Shown here piece after piece: positions 8,183 through 17,006 of a stretch of DNA of 64,000 bases. Source of the DNA: Iocasia fonsfrigidae. GTDB taxonomy: Bacteria; Bacillota; Halanaerobiia; Halanaerobiales; DTU029. Numbering within the stretch: the stretch's first letter is position 1; every line of letters starts with the position of its first letter. The notes under the pieces were generated by a model. It was given only the letters and a program-made list of their open reading frames with translations. It was not told the origin of the DNA and did not search any database. The DNA lies in the NCBI RefSeq assembly GCF_017751145.1, contig NZ_CP046640.1, positions 2,026,137 to 2,090,136 on the forward strand, in the 5' to 3' direction. Both the position numbers and the translations under genes were made by a program.

Positions 8183-9484
8183 ATGCTATTTAAAACAAAA
8201 TCTAATAAAATTATAATTCTGGGGATAGATAAAAATTCGCAGATTCTGGCTGATTATTTAAGTAAGAAAAATGATATAATTATACTCGATAAAAATTATA
8301 GTAAATATCCAGATATTGATGTATTTTTCGATAGTTTTGATAATGGTTTAGTAGATATCTTAAAAAAACATAATATTACTGATGTTTACAGTTTTATTGC
8401 CATGACTGATAATAATGAATATAATCTCTTTGCAGCTGAACTGGCTAAAAATATGGGGGCTGATAAAACTATATGTCTTACAAGCAATAGCTGTTATTTA
8501 GAAATAAAAAGTAATATTGATTTAATAATTAATCCTTATCAAGTTATAATCGATTATTTGAGTTATCTTTTAAAGGAGACACGCTTGGTCAATATTATGA
8601 ATCTAATTCCTGGAAAGATAAATATAAGTAGCATAAAGGTTGTTAATGATGACTCTTTTTCTTATATTAGGGTTAAAGATATTGAACTGGTAGATACCTT
8701 AATTATTGCAATCAAAAGACAGGACAGGACCTTTGTTCCCCTGCCAGAAACAAAAATCTACCCTGATGACCTTATATATATATTATTTAAAAAATCAATT
8801 ATAAATAATTTGTTTGATTTATTCAACAGATATAAAAAAAAGAGAAGGCTATTTATTATTGGGGCTAATCAATTAGCTAGGTTATTGATTAAGGGCTGGA
8901 AAAAACTCTTTGAGCCAATAATAATAATTGATCCAGACCTGGCAAAATGCAATAAATTTGCTGATGAATTTGATAATATCCTTATCTTACATGGTGAGGG
9001 GACTGATACACAATTGTTGAGTGAAGAGGGTTTAAATACAAAATCAATCTTAATAAACCTTAGTGATAATGATTTTGCTAATTTATTAGGGAGTTATTCT
9101 AGCAAAAAATATGCTTGTCAAAATGTGTATACTATAATAAATAACCATAAACACTGTAAAATAGCTGAATTACTTAACTTAGAAAATACCATATCTGTAC
9201 CAGAGGTAATTAAAGATTACCTAAGTAATTTTATTAATTCTTCACAAAGGATTAATAAATATTTCCTTGGAGATGAGGTTTATACTACCGAATTAAGGAT
9301 TAATAATAAACATAATAAGAAAGTTAAAGATTACAAACTCCCTTCTGGTATCATTATTGGTCTTATAATCAGGGATAATGAATATATTATTCCTGATGGA
9401 GAATCTTTATTGAAAAAAGACGATGGATTAATTATTTTCTTTAATAAAAAAAATGAAATAAAGTTACATAATAAATTCCTTTAA
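8183..9484 (+). CDS. TrkA-like potassium uptake regulator with degenerate nucleotide sites
   Basis: 433 residues with the TrkA layout: two RCK-type Rossmann plus TrkA-C halves (about 1-215 and 220-433). TrkA gates the TrkH channel, which is encoded 760 bases downstream. The beta-strand pattern and the acidic residue ending strand 2 remain (IIILDKN; IIIIDPD). However, the glycine-rich GxGxxG loops are missing in both halves: GIDKNSQ and GANQLAR replace the usual GxGxxG. The protein may therefore respond to something other than NAD(H)/ATP, or only form the scaffold ring. ATG 8183 follows GGGAGGT. Confidence 0.8.
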   Translation: MLFKTKSNKIIILGIDKNSQILADYLSKKNDIIILDKNYSKYPDIDVFFDSFDNGLVDILKKHNITDVYSFIAMTDNNEYNLFAAELAKNMGADKTICLTSNSCYLEIKSNIDLIINPYQVIIDYLSYLLKETRLVNIMNLIPGKINISSIKVVNDDSFSYIRVKDIELVDTLIIAIKRQDRTFVPLPETKIYPDDLIYILFKKSIINNLFDLFNRYKKKRRLFIIGANQLARLLIKGWKKLFEPIIIIDPDLAKCNKFADEFDNILILHGEGTDTQLLSEEGLNTKSILINLSDNDFANLLGSYSSKKYACQNVYTIINNHKHCKIAELLNLENTISVPEVIKDYLSNFINSSQRINKYFLGDEVYTTELRINNKHNKKVKDYKLPSGIIIGLIIRDNEYIIPDGESLLKKDDGLIIFFNKKNEIKLHNKFL

Positions 9485-9518
9485 TAAAACAAATACTATT
9501 ATTAAAAGGAGTGAGCTG

Positions 9519-9680
9519 ATGAAGATTCGTAAAAAGAAAACAGATAAAAAAGAAAAAAATAAAAAGGATGGAATGGGTATTGTTTCTGATAATCCTAATG
9601 ACTTGAGTCCTGACGATATAGAAATAGGTGATGATTTAACCAGTAATGAGTTAATAAAAAAGAAAGAGAAAAAGAGCTAA
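9519..9680 (+). CDS. Small charged hypothetical protein
   Basis: A 53-residue ORF with ATG at 9519 behind AAAAGGAGTGA, 35 bases after the TrkA-like gene. It has a very basic N-terminus (MKIRKKKTDKKEKNKK), an acidic centre (DLSPDDIEIGDDL) and a basic tail (KKKEKKS). I do not recognise it. The ribosome binding site and tight placement support a real gene that could be co-transcribed with the Trk regulator. The composition suggests a disordered protein. Confidence 0.55.
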   Translation: MKIRKKKTDKKEKNKKDGMGIVSDNPNDLSPDDIEIGDDLTSNELIKKKEKKS

Positions 9681-9681
9681 G

Positions 9682-9714
9682 TAATTAAGGCCCCATGTTT
9701 TGGGGCCTTAATTA
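9682..9714. terminator. Bidirectional terminator between convergent genes
   Basis: A perfect 13-bp inverted repeat TAATTAAGGCCCC/GGGGCCTTAATTA with a 7-base loop. The AT arms provide T-rich tails on both strands. It contains the stop codon of the minus-strand OsmC-like gene. Confidence 0.85.
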
Positions 9715-10113
9715 GTTCCAATTTATCTGAAGAAGATTGTTATTACTAAGTAGTTTTAAAAAAAGATCATTATTATGTATCTCTTTTTGAAGGTCATTAA
9801 ATTCCTCTGGACTTGCACTGGAATCAAGATTGATATCAATAGAAATTTTAGGCATATTGTCTTTTGAATTAAGACTGCTGTGTATACTTATATAAAGATT
9901 AGTAATAAGCAGACAATGTTTATTGGAATAATTCTTGATAATAAGGGTAATAATTCCCGATAGTGCAGTTAGGAGATATTCATAGGGGTGAGGATATCGT
10001 TTACAGGCTTCCACATTATAAGTAAGACTTGAGTGAAGGTGTGGAAAATCAGGTATATTAATCATCATCTCCTGGCTTCCATTCCACTGGCTTTCTACAA
10101 GAATTTTTTTCAT
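9712..10113 (-). CDS. OsmC-like protein lacking the peroxidatic cysteines
   Basis: 133 residues from ATG 10113 (a GTG 6 bases upstream is also possible; the site GGAAAGGG favours the ATG). The pattern PHPYEYLLTALSGIITLIIK followed by a LYISIHSSL strand matches the OsmC/Ohr fold core, where the usual text is P.E.LLAALGGC. The family's two redox cysteines are absent (LSGIIT replaces the GGC site, and no Cys is seen in the second helix), so hydroperoxide reduction is unlikely. It sits alone on the minus strand between the two Trk genes. The role is unknown. Confidence 0.6.
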   Translation of the reverse strand: MKKILVESQWNGSQEMMINIPDFPHLHSSLTYNVEACKRYPHPYEYLLTALSGIITLIIKNYSNKHCLLITNLYISIHSSLNSKDNMPKISIDINLDSSASPEEFNDLQKEIHNNDLFLKLLSNNNLLQINWN

Positions 10114-10244
10114 TGACACACACCCTTTCCATTTATAGGATTACCCATTTTTATATAAATATATAAAAAAATATTTAACTTCTACTAATCAGGCTTTAAC
10201 ATATTTATATATTGAACACGAAGGAAATGGGGTGCATGTGTATT

Positions 10245-11678
10245 ATGAATATAAATTCTATCTTATATATTTTAGGTAGTCTTTTGATATTTGTAGCCTT
10301 ATCAATGTTACTACCAATACTAGTAGGATTTTATTATCATGAAGAAGATGCCTTTGTTTTTATTATTACCATGGGACTTACTTTTATAAGTGGTAGTATT
10401 TTAAGGAAATTTAGATTTAATAAAAATGGTCTTAAATATAAAGATGGATTTGTTATAGTTACCCTGGGATGGCTTCTTGTCTCTATATATGGAGCAATTC
10501 CATTTTTCTTGTCCGGTATACTTAAAACCCCAATAGATGCCTTCTTTGAAAGTGTTTCAGGTTTTACAACAACTGGTTCATCAGTAATTATGTCTCTGGA
10601 AAGTTTAAGTCATACAATACTCTTTTGGAGGAGTTTAACACACTGGTTGGGGGGGATGGGTATTATCGTAATGACAATGGCAGTTTTACCGCAGCTAGCC
10701 GGAAATATGCATCTTTTCAGGGCAGAGGTACCAGGACCGTTAGATAACCGTATTAAACCAAGAATTCAGGAAACAGCCAAGACATTGTGGTTTATTTATA
10801 TTCTATTAACTGCTTTAGAAATAATACTTCTTAAAGTTAATGGGCTCCCTCTTTTTGAAGCAGTAATATATTCTTTTGGAACTATTTCTTCAGGTGGTTT
10901 TTCCTCCCGGGCACTCAGTGTTCGCGCCTATAATAATATTATTTTTGAATATATAATAATTTTATTTATGTTTTTTGCTGGGACCAATTTTAATCTCATA
11001 TATAGCATTTTTAAGGGAAGGATTAATGAGATATATAATGATGAGGAGTTTAGGTTTTATCTGCTTCTCTTACTAAGTGCTATCATATTAATTACTTTTA
11101 ACCTATTTTTTAATGTTTATGGAGATATAAGCACTTCAATAAGATATGCAGGATTTCAGGTTGTATCTATTGCCAGTACTACCGGATTTGCAACAGTAGA
11201 CTATGATACCTGGCCACCTTTTAGCAGATGGATATTACTTATTTTGATGTTTATAGGTGGTAGTGCAGGTTCTACTGCTGGAGGAATAAAGGTAATAAGA
11301 ATACAGGTCTTATTTAAAAAGGGACTACAGGAATTATACAGACTTTTACATCCCCGGGCTATAAAGAAAATTAAGGTTAATAAGCAGTCTGTTTCAGAGA
11401 GAATATCAACAAGTATCCTGGGTTTTTTCTTTATGTATATAACCGTTTTTGTCCTTGCTACAATTTCATTAAGCTATTTTGGGATAGATATCTTAAGTTC
11501 TATATCAGCTGTAGCAGCAACCTTGGGCAATATAGGACCTGGCTTAGAGCTGGTAGGTCCCCTTAATTCTTTTATGCCACTACCGCAATTTGCTAAACTT
11601 ATTCTTTCCTGTTGTATGTTAATGGGTAGATTAGAGATATATACAATTCTTGTTTTTATTTTTATGGACTGGAGATAG
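10245..11678 (+). CDS. trkH: Potassium uptake protein TrkH/KtrB
   Basis: 477-residue polytopic membrane protein of the TrkH/KtrB/HKT superfamily with selectivity-filter-like repeats FTTTGSSV, ISSGGFSS, STTGFATVD and AATLGNIGPG, one per pore unit. It imports K+ (with H+ or Na+) and would partner the TrkA-like protein encoded upstream. Starts at 10227, 10236 and 10245 are all in frame; I choose ATG 10245 (GGGGTG about 10 bases upstream), because MNINSILYILGSLL aligns with the usual N-terminus. K+ uptake is central to osmoadaptation, which suits a salt-tolerant lineage. Confidence 0.93.
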   Translation: MNINSILYILGSLLIFVALSMLLPILVGFYYHEEDAFVFIITMGLTFISGSILRKFRFNKNGLKYKDGFVIVTLGWLLVSIYGAIPFFLSGILKTPIDAFFESVSGFTTTGSSVIMSLESLSHTILFWRSLTHWLGGMGIIVMTMAVLPQLAGNMHLFRAEVPGPLDNRIKPRIQETAKTLWFIYILLTALEIILLKVNGLPLFEAVIYSFGTISSGGFSSRALSVRAYNNIIFEYIIILFMFFAGTNFNLIYSIFKGRINEIYNDEEFRFYLLLLLSAIILITFNLFFNVYGDISTSIRYAGFQVVSIASTTGFATVDYDTWPPFSRWILLILMFIGGSAGSTAGGIKVIRIQVLFKKGLQELYRLLHPRAIKKIKVNKQSVSERISTSILGFFFMYITVFVLATISLSYFGIDILSSISAVAATLGNIGPGLELVGPLNSFMPLPQFAKLILSCCMLMGRLEIYTILVFIFMDWR

Positions 11679-11740
11679 CTTGAATTAGTAAAAAATTTGA
11701 TATATAATTGTTTTAAATGTTAGGATAAGGGGGTATTTTT

Positions 11741-12043
11741 TTGAGTTTATTAGATTTTTTTAGAGATTTGTTTAAAAGTAATAATAAAAGAAATTTAATG
11801 TTTATATTTATCCAGGATAATAAATGTGGCCATAAAATTAAAATTCTTTTAAGGAAAAGTTATGATATCAGCCGTGTTTATAATGATAAGTCAGTTTGTT
11901 TTCGAGTAAATAAGGGTGTAGTATGTAGTAACTGTTACCACAAAATAAATCTGAGAATTGATTTTGATAAGAGATATAATATTGTTAACCAGGAAATAGA
12001 TGGGGGAAAAGTTATTAGTGAAGAAGAATATAACAGTGAATAG
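11741..12043 (+). CDS. Small hypothetical protein with Cys pairs
   Basis: 100 residues from TTG 11741 with a GGGGG site upstream. I do not recognise a named family. Visible are an N-terminal amphipathic stretch (MSLLDFFRDLF), a CGH at about residue 35 and a CSNCYHKI at about 82, which together could bind a metal as a small zinc ribbon. It lies 62 bases after trkH and 31 bases before pgsA and probably belongs to the same transcription unit. Confidence 0.5.
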   Translation: MSLLDFFRDLFKSNNKRNLMFIFIQDNKCGHKIKILLRKSYDISRVYNDKSVCFRVNKGVVCSNCYHKINLRIDFDKRYNIVNQEIDGGKVISEEEYNSE

Positions 12044-12074
12044 ACTATAATTATGAAATGGGTGTGGTTTTATA

Positions 12075-12593
12075 ATGGGTTTACCTAATTTATTGAGTCT
12101 ACTTAGAATTCTCTTGATTCCAGTTTATCTATATTATTTTTTAGCCGGCAATTATATTACTGCTGCAATTATTTTTTCTTTTTCAGCATTAACAGATTTT
12201 CTCGATGGTTATTTTGCCAGGAAATATCAATTAACAAGTGATCTGGGCAGGATACTTGACCCAACTGCAGATAAGCTCAGTATAATCAGTATTTTAATTG
12301 CCCTGATTATTTCAGATATAATCCCACATTATATTCCGGTAATTCTTTTGATCAGGGAGTTGTTTATCTTTATAAGTTCAGGTATTACTTATTTGCTTGG
12401 CTATGATATGATTAACCCCAGTTTGCTTGGTAAAATCTCCATTTTTTTATTATATCTGGCCATTGCCTTAAGATTATTAAATGTAAAATTTATTGGTTTA
12501 TTTCTTTTTTATGTAGTCATTCCTTTAAATATAGTTTCTGGATTGGATTACATAAAAACAACTCTGAACAAACTTTCTTCCAATGTAAATTAA
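12075..12593 (+). CDS. pgsA: CDP-alcohol phosphatidyltransferase (phosphatidylglycerophosphate synthase-like)
   Basis: 172-residue membrane enzyme with the full CDP-alcohol motif DG(x2)AR(x8)G(x3)D(x3)D, seen from DGYFARKY to GRILDPTADK (residues about 44-66). N-terminal PNLLSLLRILLIP is typical of PgsA, which makes phosphatidylglycerophosphate from CDP-diacylglycerol and glycerol 3-phosphate. Length fits PgsA. A second family member lies at 27939, so the specific substrates of the two are inferred. A terminator follows. Confidence 0.85.
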   Translation: MGLPNLLSLLRILLIPVYLYYFLAGNYITAAIIFSFSALTDFLDGYFARKYQLTSDLGRILDPTADKLSIISILIALIISDIIPHYIPVILLIRELFIFISSGITYLLGYDMINPSLLGKISIFLLYLAIALRLLNVKFIGLFLFYVVIPLNIVSGLDYIKTTLNKLSSNVN

Positions 12594-12620
12594 TAAAATA
12601 CATAATAAAACATAATCACC

Positions 12621-12652
12621 AGACAGCTGATAAAGGCTGTCTTTATTTGTTT
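12621..12652 (+). terminator. Terminator after pgsA
   Basis: A 7-bp stem AGACAGC/GCTGTCT with an 8-base loop, followed by TTTATTTGTTT. Confidence 0.75.
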
Positions 12653-12768
12653 ATTCTTGAAAGAAAAAAAATTGACCTCCTGACAAAGTAAGACATTATC
12701 TACAAAGGAATAATATGGCTATTATAGAATTGTTTATATTAGAAGTCAAAAGAAGGAGGTATTTTATA

Positions 12769-14025
12769 ATGTTATTAAATACGGAATGCTGGATTAATCT
12801 TTTGAGAATATTAAAGGATTTTGGCTATGAACTAAATGGTTCTACTAATAACCTGGAAAACCAGAAATTTTTATGGGAAATAATTATTAATATAAAAGAG
12901 AATATGCAGGATGAACTAGAACAATCAATCAGGGTAAATATGCAGTTATGTTATCTCCTGGAGGAGAGTGAACAGATCAAGGATATAAATGCCCCTTTAT
13001 TTCGTCTTAATCATATCCTGGAACAGGATTTCTATAGATTTGATAATGACCCTTATAAAGGTTTAAAAAATTTTCATAAATTAATCATCTCAAGTTATGG
13101 TAATATAAATAATTTTCTTAGTGAACTAAAAATTGTTAAAGAAAATTTGTCTTTTGTTAGAAAAAGGATTGACCAGGAATTAATAGAAAAATATAATTAT
13201 TTAAAAGAAATTTCTCTGCCTTTACGTGGTTATGAAAAAATGAGAATGGCTTTACTTACAATACTAAAAAAATTTACTGAGCTTCATATTATTGTCTCTA
13301 ACCCTCAGGCCCAGGAAAAACTCAGGGAAGAGATAAATGAATTTATCAACTGTTACAAGGTCCAATATACAAAGGAACATGAATATTATCATCAAAAATT
13401 AAGTGATTTTTATGGTAATTTATATTCACTTCCAGAATATAATGCCCTTGATAATCTTTCTAATATAAGGATTATTAAGGTCGCTTACAATATGAAACCT
13501 ATTAAAAAATATATTGAAACCTTTTTCCCGGACCAATGTGAGGTAATTAACTTAAATGAAATATTGAAAAAAAAAGTAAAATGTAATTGTGGGTTTAATC
13601 TCGGAGAAAGGATTACTATTCCCTCCTTAAAGAAGATTAAACCTATGTTGAGAAAAGGTATCAAGGAATATCTCTCACAATTACAGAATAAACGGTTTAA
13701 AGGTTTATTTGAAAACTATTTAACATATAATAATAATTCATTTTTAATTGAACTATTAGAGATAAACCCTGCAAATTTAAACGGCTCAATTAATAAAATA
13801 AATAAAGAATTAATTAAAGAGATAAATGAAGCCTTGAGTAGTACTTACCCCTTAAAGGTATCCCTGGAAGAGATTGCTTCTTATCTTGATGCAAGTTATC
13901 CTGTAAATCAGCTTGATTTATTAAGAGAAGACCTGGAAAAAGGCCTGGAAATCATTATAAAGAATAAAATGGGTGGAATGGAAAACATTATTATGGATGA
14001 TATAATTATTAATTTAATAAAATAG
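12769..14025 (+). CDS. Hypothetical helical protein, 418 residues
   Basis: The frame is open from 12715, but AGAAGGAGG followed by ATG 12769 decides the start. Not recognised. The first about 270 residues are strongly helical and charged, coiled-coil-like. A short CNCGF segment near residue 300 could be half of a metal site; the C-terminal third is again helical with EINEAL and EDLEKGLEII stretches. No signal peptide or membrane segment is evident. It stands alone between the pgsA terminator and mtaD. Codon use resembles its neighbours, so there is no sign of recent transfer. Confidence 0.6.
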   Translation: MLLNTECWINLLRILKDFGYELNGSTNNLENQKFLWEIIINIKENMQDELEQSIRVNMQLCYLLEESEQIKDINAPLFRLNHILEQDFYRFDNDPYKGLKNFHKLIISSYGNINNFLSELKIVKENLSFVRKRIDQELIEKYNYLKEISLPLRGYEKMRMALLTILKKFTELHIIVSNPQAQEKLREEINEFINCYKVQYTKEHEYYHQKLSDFYGNLYSLPEYNALDNLSNIRIIKVAYNMKPIKKYIETFFPDQCEVINLNEILKKKVKCNCGFNLGERITIPSLKKIKPMLRKGIKEYLSQLQNKRFKGLFENYLTYNNNSFLIELLEINPANLNGSINKINKELIKEINEALSSTYPLKVSLEEIASYLDASYPVNQLDLLREDLEKGLEIIIKNKMGGMENIIMDDIIINLIK

Positions 14026-14090
14026 CAGGAATTCTTGCTCTTTCTGTAGAATTATTTCTTAAAAGATAGAATAAAAGGTGTTGACTGTAA

Positions 14091-15380
14091 ATGGAAATTT
14101 TAATTAAAAATATTGATGTGATTTATTCTGCTAATCAAGAGATGATCAATAACGGCTATATAATAATTAAAGATAAGTTAATTACAGAAGTTGGTTCTGG
14201 CTATCATGAGGATCAGGAACACAATAAATATGACCAGGTTATTGATGGTAGAGGGAAAATTGCTCTGCCTGGATTAGTAAACTGTCATACACATGCCGGT
14301 ATGACGTTATTACGTGGATATGCAGATGACCTCCCGTTAAATAAATGGTTAAATGATAAGATTTGGCCTTATGAAGCAGGTTTAAATTCTGATGATATTT
14401 ATTGGGGAACAATGCTAGCAATTATTGAAATGATCAGGACAGGGACAACCCTCTTTGCTGACATGTATTTTTCAATGGATTTGGTAGCAAAGGCTGTCCA
14501 GGAATCAGGCATTAGAGCTGTACTTTCAACTGGACTGATTGAAGCAAATGACGGCAGGAAAGGTCTAATAGAATCACTTGAATTTAGCCGGAAGTGGATG
14601 GGGGGAGCAGATGGCAGAATAACAACGATGTTAGGACCACATGCACCTTATACATGTTCAGAGGGATATCTGAGAGAGATTATTGATTTGTCTAATGAAC
14701 ATAATCTGCCGGTTAATATTCACCTGGCAGAAACAAAGGGGGAATATGCCGAGATAGAAAAAGAATATGGGCTATCACCTGTCAAATATTTAAACAATAT
14801 TGGCTTATTCAGTAGACCAGTAGTAGCTGCTCATTGTGTTTATCTTGATGATGAAGATATTGATATAATGGCTTCAAATCAGGTTGGTGTTGTCTATAAT
14901 CCGGCCAGTAATATGAAACTGGGTAGTGGAATTGCCCCTATCTGTAAAATGATTGACAAAGATATTAAAGTAGGTATTGGTTCTGATGGTGTCTCAAGTA
15001 ATAATAACCTTGATCTGATCGAAGAGGCTCGACTGGGTTCATATCTACAGAAGGTTGATAAACTTAATCCTACTGTAATGGATGTTCATTCTTTATTGAA
15101 AATGTTAACGCTTTCGGGGTCAAGGGTCTTACAATTAGGAGATAATTTAGGAATTATTGCTCAGGGAAATTTAGCAGATATAATCTTAGTAAATATATCT
15201 AATAACAGTTTTTATTATCCCCATCATAATAATTTATCTAATCTCTTTTACGCTGGCAGTGGTCGTGATGTCGATACAGTTATTATTAATGGTAAAATAG
15301 TTATGAATAAGAAGAATATATTAACAATTGACGTTGAAAAGATATATTATGAAGTAGAAAGAATTATTAAAGAAAAATGA
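14091..15380 (+). CDS. mtaD: 5'-methylthioadenosine/S-adenosylhomocysteine deaminase
   Basis: 429-residue amidohydrolase. Metal ligands are visible: HTHAGM (HxH), NIHLAET, AHCVYL and GSDGVSSNN, in the order used by the MtaD/SsnA subgroup. The likely reaction is deamination of methylthioadenosine or S-adenosylhomocysteine to the inosine form, a salvage step where MTA/SAH nucleosidase is absent or supplemented. A close relative that deaminates other purines or chlorinated triazines cannot be fully excluded. ATG 14091; a 63-base gap separates it from the next gene. Confidence 0.88.
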   Translation: MEILIKNIDVIYSANQEMINNGYIIIKDKLITEVGSGYHEDQEHNKYDQVIDGRGKIALPGLVNCHTHAGMTLLRGYADDLPLNKWLNDKIWPYEAGLNSDDIYWGTMLAIIEMIRTGTTLFADMYFSMDLVAKAVQESGIRAVLSTGLIEANDGRKGLIESLEFSRKWMGGADGRITTMLGPHAPYTCSEGYLREIIDLSNEHNLPVNIHLAETKGEYAEIEKEYGLSPVKYLNNIGLFSRPVVAAHCVYLDDEDIDIMASNQVGVVYNPASNMKLGSGIAPICKMIDKDIKVGIGSDGVSSNNNLDLIEEARLGSYLQKVDKLNPTVMDVHSLLKMLTLSGSRVLQLGDNLGIIAQGNLADIILVNISNNSFYYPHHNNLSNLFYAGSGRDVDTVIINGKIVMNKKNILTIDVEKIYYEVERIIKEK

Positions 15381-15443
15381 ATTAAACTTTCTGTTCTTAA
15401 ATATAATGTATTATAATAGTAACCCGGAAAGGAGAGGGAAACA

Positions 15444-16148
15444 ATGTTAAATATATATTGCTGGAAATGCGGAAGCAAGATTAATGAAGATAATATACTA
15501 GGCTTAGGGCATTTCGATCAGAATTTAGGCAAATATAAAGGAAAGGGATTTGTTGCCTTTAACTGCCCTGATTGTAAAAAAACCCGCTATCAGGTTATTG
15601 ATTCTATTTCAATTCAAAATCAAATTAAAAATAGTATAAATGAATCCTCTTCAGATTTTATTAATATAGATCAGGTTATTGATTTCTACGGTCAATTGCA
15701 GGAGATTAGCACAATAAATGCTTTTCTGGAGAAATGTGAAAGTTCTCAAAAGACCATTAGTACCGAGATTAAAAAACCGATTTTACAACCTCTTGATGTC
15801 TATAATCTCTTTTATGAATTGAATTCTGCCAATATGAAAAGACTGATGATCCTAACTATGAATAAAGACAATTATTTGATATCCTGGGAATTACTGGGTG
15901 AGGGTTTAAGTAAGCCTATCAGTTTTGATCCCAAGATAATTTTTCATACTCCATTCCTTTTAAATGATCAGGTATCAGTTATTATTGCCCAGAATACCAA
16001 TAAACACTTTACTCAACCTACTCAAAAAGATATTTTACTTACCAAGCGGCTTTTAAAGGCAGGTAAAATACTGGGGGTAGAGTTCCTTGACCATATAATT
16101 ATAGAAGAAAACGGCTATCATAGTTTTGATCAATTAAATTATATCTAA
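15444..16148 (+). CDS. Zinc-ribbon plus RadC-like (JAB/MPN) protein with lost metal site
   Basis: 234 residues. The N-terminus has two Cys pairs (CWKC at 6-9, CPDC at 41-44), a zinc ribbon. The C-terminal about 70 residues follow RadC closely: ISFDPKIIFHTP, then SVIIAQ, then DILLTKRLLKAGKILGVEF and LDHIII. The JAMM metalloprotease motif HxHPSG...S..D is replaced by QNTNKHFTQPTQKD (183-196): both histidines are gone while the final Asp stays. It is therefore probably an inactive MPN scaffold joined to a zinc ribbon. The RadC N-terminal helix-hairpin-helix region is not apparent. Function unknown; a terminator follows. Confidence 0.65.
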   Translation: MLNIYCWKCGSKINEDNILGLGHFDQNLGKYKGKGFVAFNCPDCKKTRYQVIDSISIQNQIKNSINESSSDFINIDQVIDFYGQLQEISTINAFLEKCESSQKTISTEIKKPILQPLDVYNLFYELNSANMKRLMILTMNKDNYLISWELLGEGLSKPISFDPKIIFHTPFLLNDQVSVIIAQNTNKHFTQPTQKDILLTKRLLKAGKILGVEFLDHIIIEENGYHSFDQLNYI

Positions 16149-16153
16149 AAAAA

Positions 16154-16190
16154 AACAGGCTTACCATATTGGTAGGTCTGTTCTTATTTT
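16154..16190 (+). terminator. Terminator after the RadC-like gene
   Basis: A 12-bp stem AACAGGCTTACC/GGTAGGTCTGTT with two wobbles, loop ATATT, then CTTATTTT. Confidence 0.8.
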
Positions 16191-16230
16191 CACCCTTTTT
16201 TAATATAATTTTTATTAAGGAGGGGTAGTT

Positions 16231-16911
16231 GTGAATGATAAGTCGATCAAAATATTAGTTTTATGTCTGTTAATATTTGGTTTGTTTCTTGGGGCATATG
16301 AAAGTGTCTGGCGTCAGGGGGCAAAGAAGGTTACCAGTAATGAACTTAGTCTTAACAGGGAATCCAATGAGGTTTATCTTGAAATTATCTGGGATGCCTC
16401 AGGAAGTATGTGGGGACGGGACTATGGGATTGAGAAAATTATTAAATCTAAAGAAATTTTAAAAACTTTTGCTGCTGAAATTGATCATGATATTAATCTA
16501 GGATTAAGGATTTTTGGTGCAAGAAGGGTGGGTGACCTTGAAGATTCATTCTTAGCCTTACCATTTAATAAAAATAATACAGAAGCAGTAATAAACTTTA
16601 TTGCAAATGTGAAGCCACTGGGCAAATCACCTATTGCCTATTCATTAAAAAAAGCTGTAGAGGATTTAACTGCTGTTAATGGACAAAAATACATTATGCT
16701 GGTAAGTGATGGAATAGATAATGGTGCTATTCCTCCAAAAGAAGTTGTAAAAGAACTAAAAGATAATAATATTATCTTACATGTAGTACATATTGGAGAA
16801 CTGGAAAATGATAAGATAAAAACCAGATTAAAGGAAATGGTTTCTTTGACTGGAGGCAACTATTATACCTATCATAATCACAGGGAAGTAATTCCAACTT
16901 TTAAACAATAA
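16231..16911 (+). CDS. Membrane-anchored von Willebrand factor A domain protein
   Basis: 226 residues from GTG 16231 (AAGGAGGGG upstream). An N-terminal hydrophobic helix (about 7-24) anchors or exports it; the vWA domain starts near residue 48. The MIDAS motif DASGSM, the Thr/Ser-containing GKSPIAYSL and the VSDGIDN segment are all present, so the metal-dependent adhesion site looks complete. The partner is unknown; such proteins often report on or bind envelope components. It lies before a UPF0182 membrane protein, separated by a short terminator. Confidence 0.82.
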   Translation: MNDKSIKILVLCLLIFGLFLGAYESVWRQGAKKVTSNELSLNRESNEVYLEIIWDASGSMWGRDYGIEKIIKSKEILKTFAAEIDHDINLGLRIFGARRVGDLEDSFLALPFNKNNTEAVINFIANVKPLGKSPIAYSLKKAVEDLTAVNGQKYIMLVSDGIDNGAIPPKEVVKELKDNNIILHVVHIGELENDKIKTRLKEMVSLTGGNYYTYHNHREVIPTFKQ

Positions 16912-16934
16912 GGCCGTCAGGCCCTTTTTTTTTT
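16912..16934 (+). terminator. Short terminator after the vWA gene
   Basis: GGCC-GTCA-GGCC followed by C and ten T residues. The stem is only 4 bp, but it is GC-rich and the T tract is long. Confidence 0.55.
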
Positions 16935-17006
16935 AGTAAAAAAGAGGATATTTCTTAATTTTAGGGAATAATATATATGATTAAAAAACATGGAGAGTGA
17001 TAAAAA

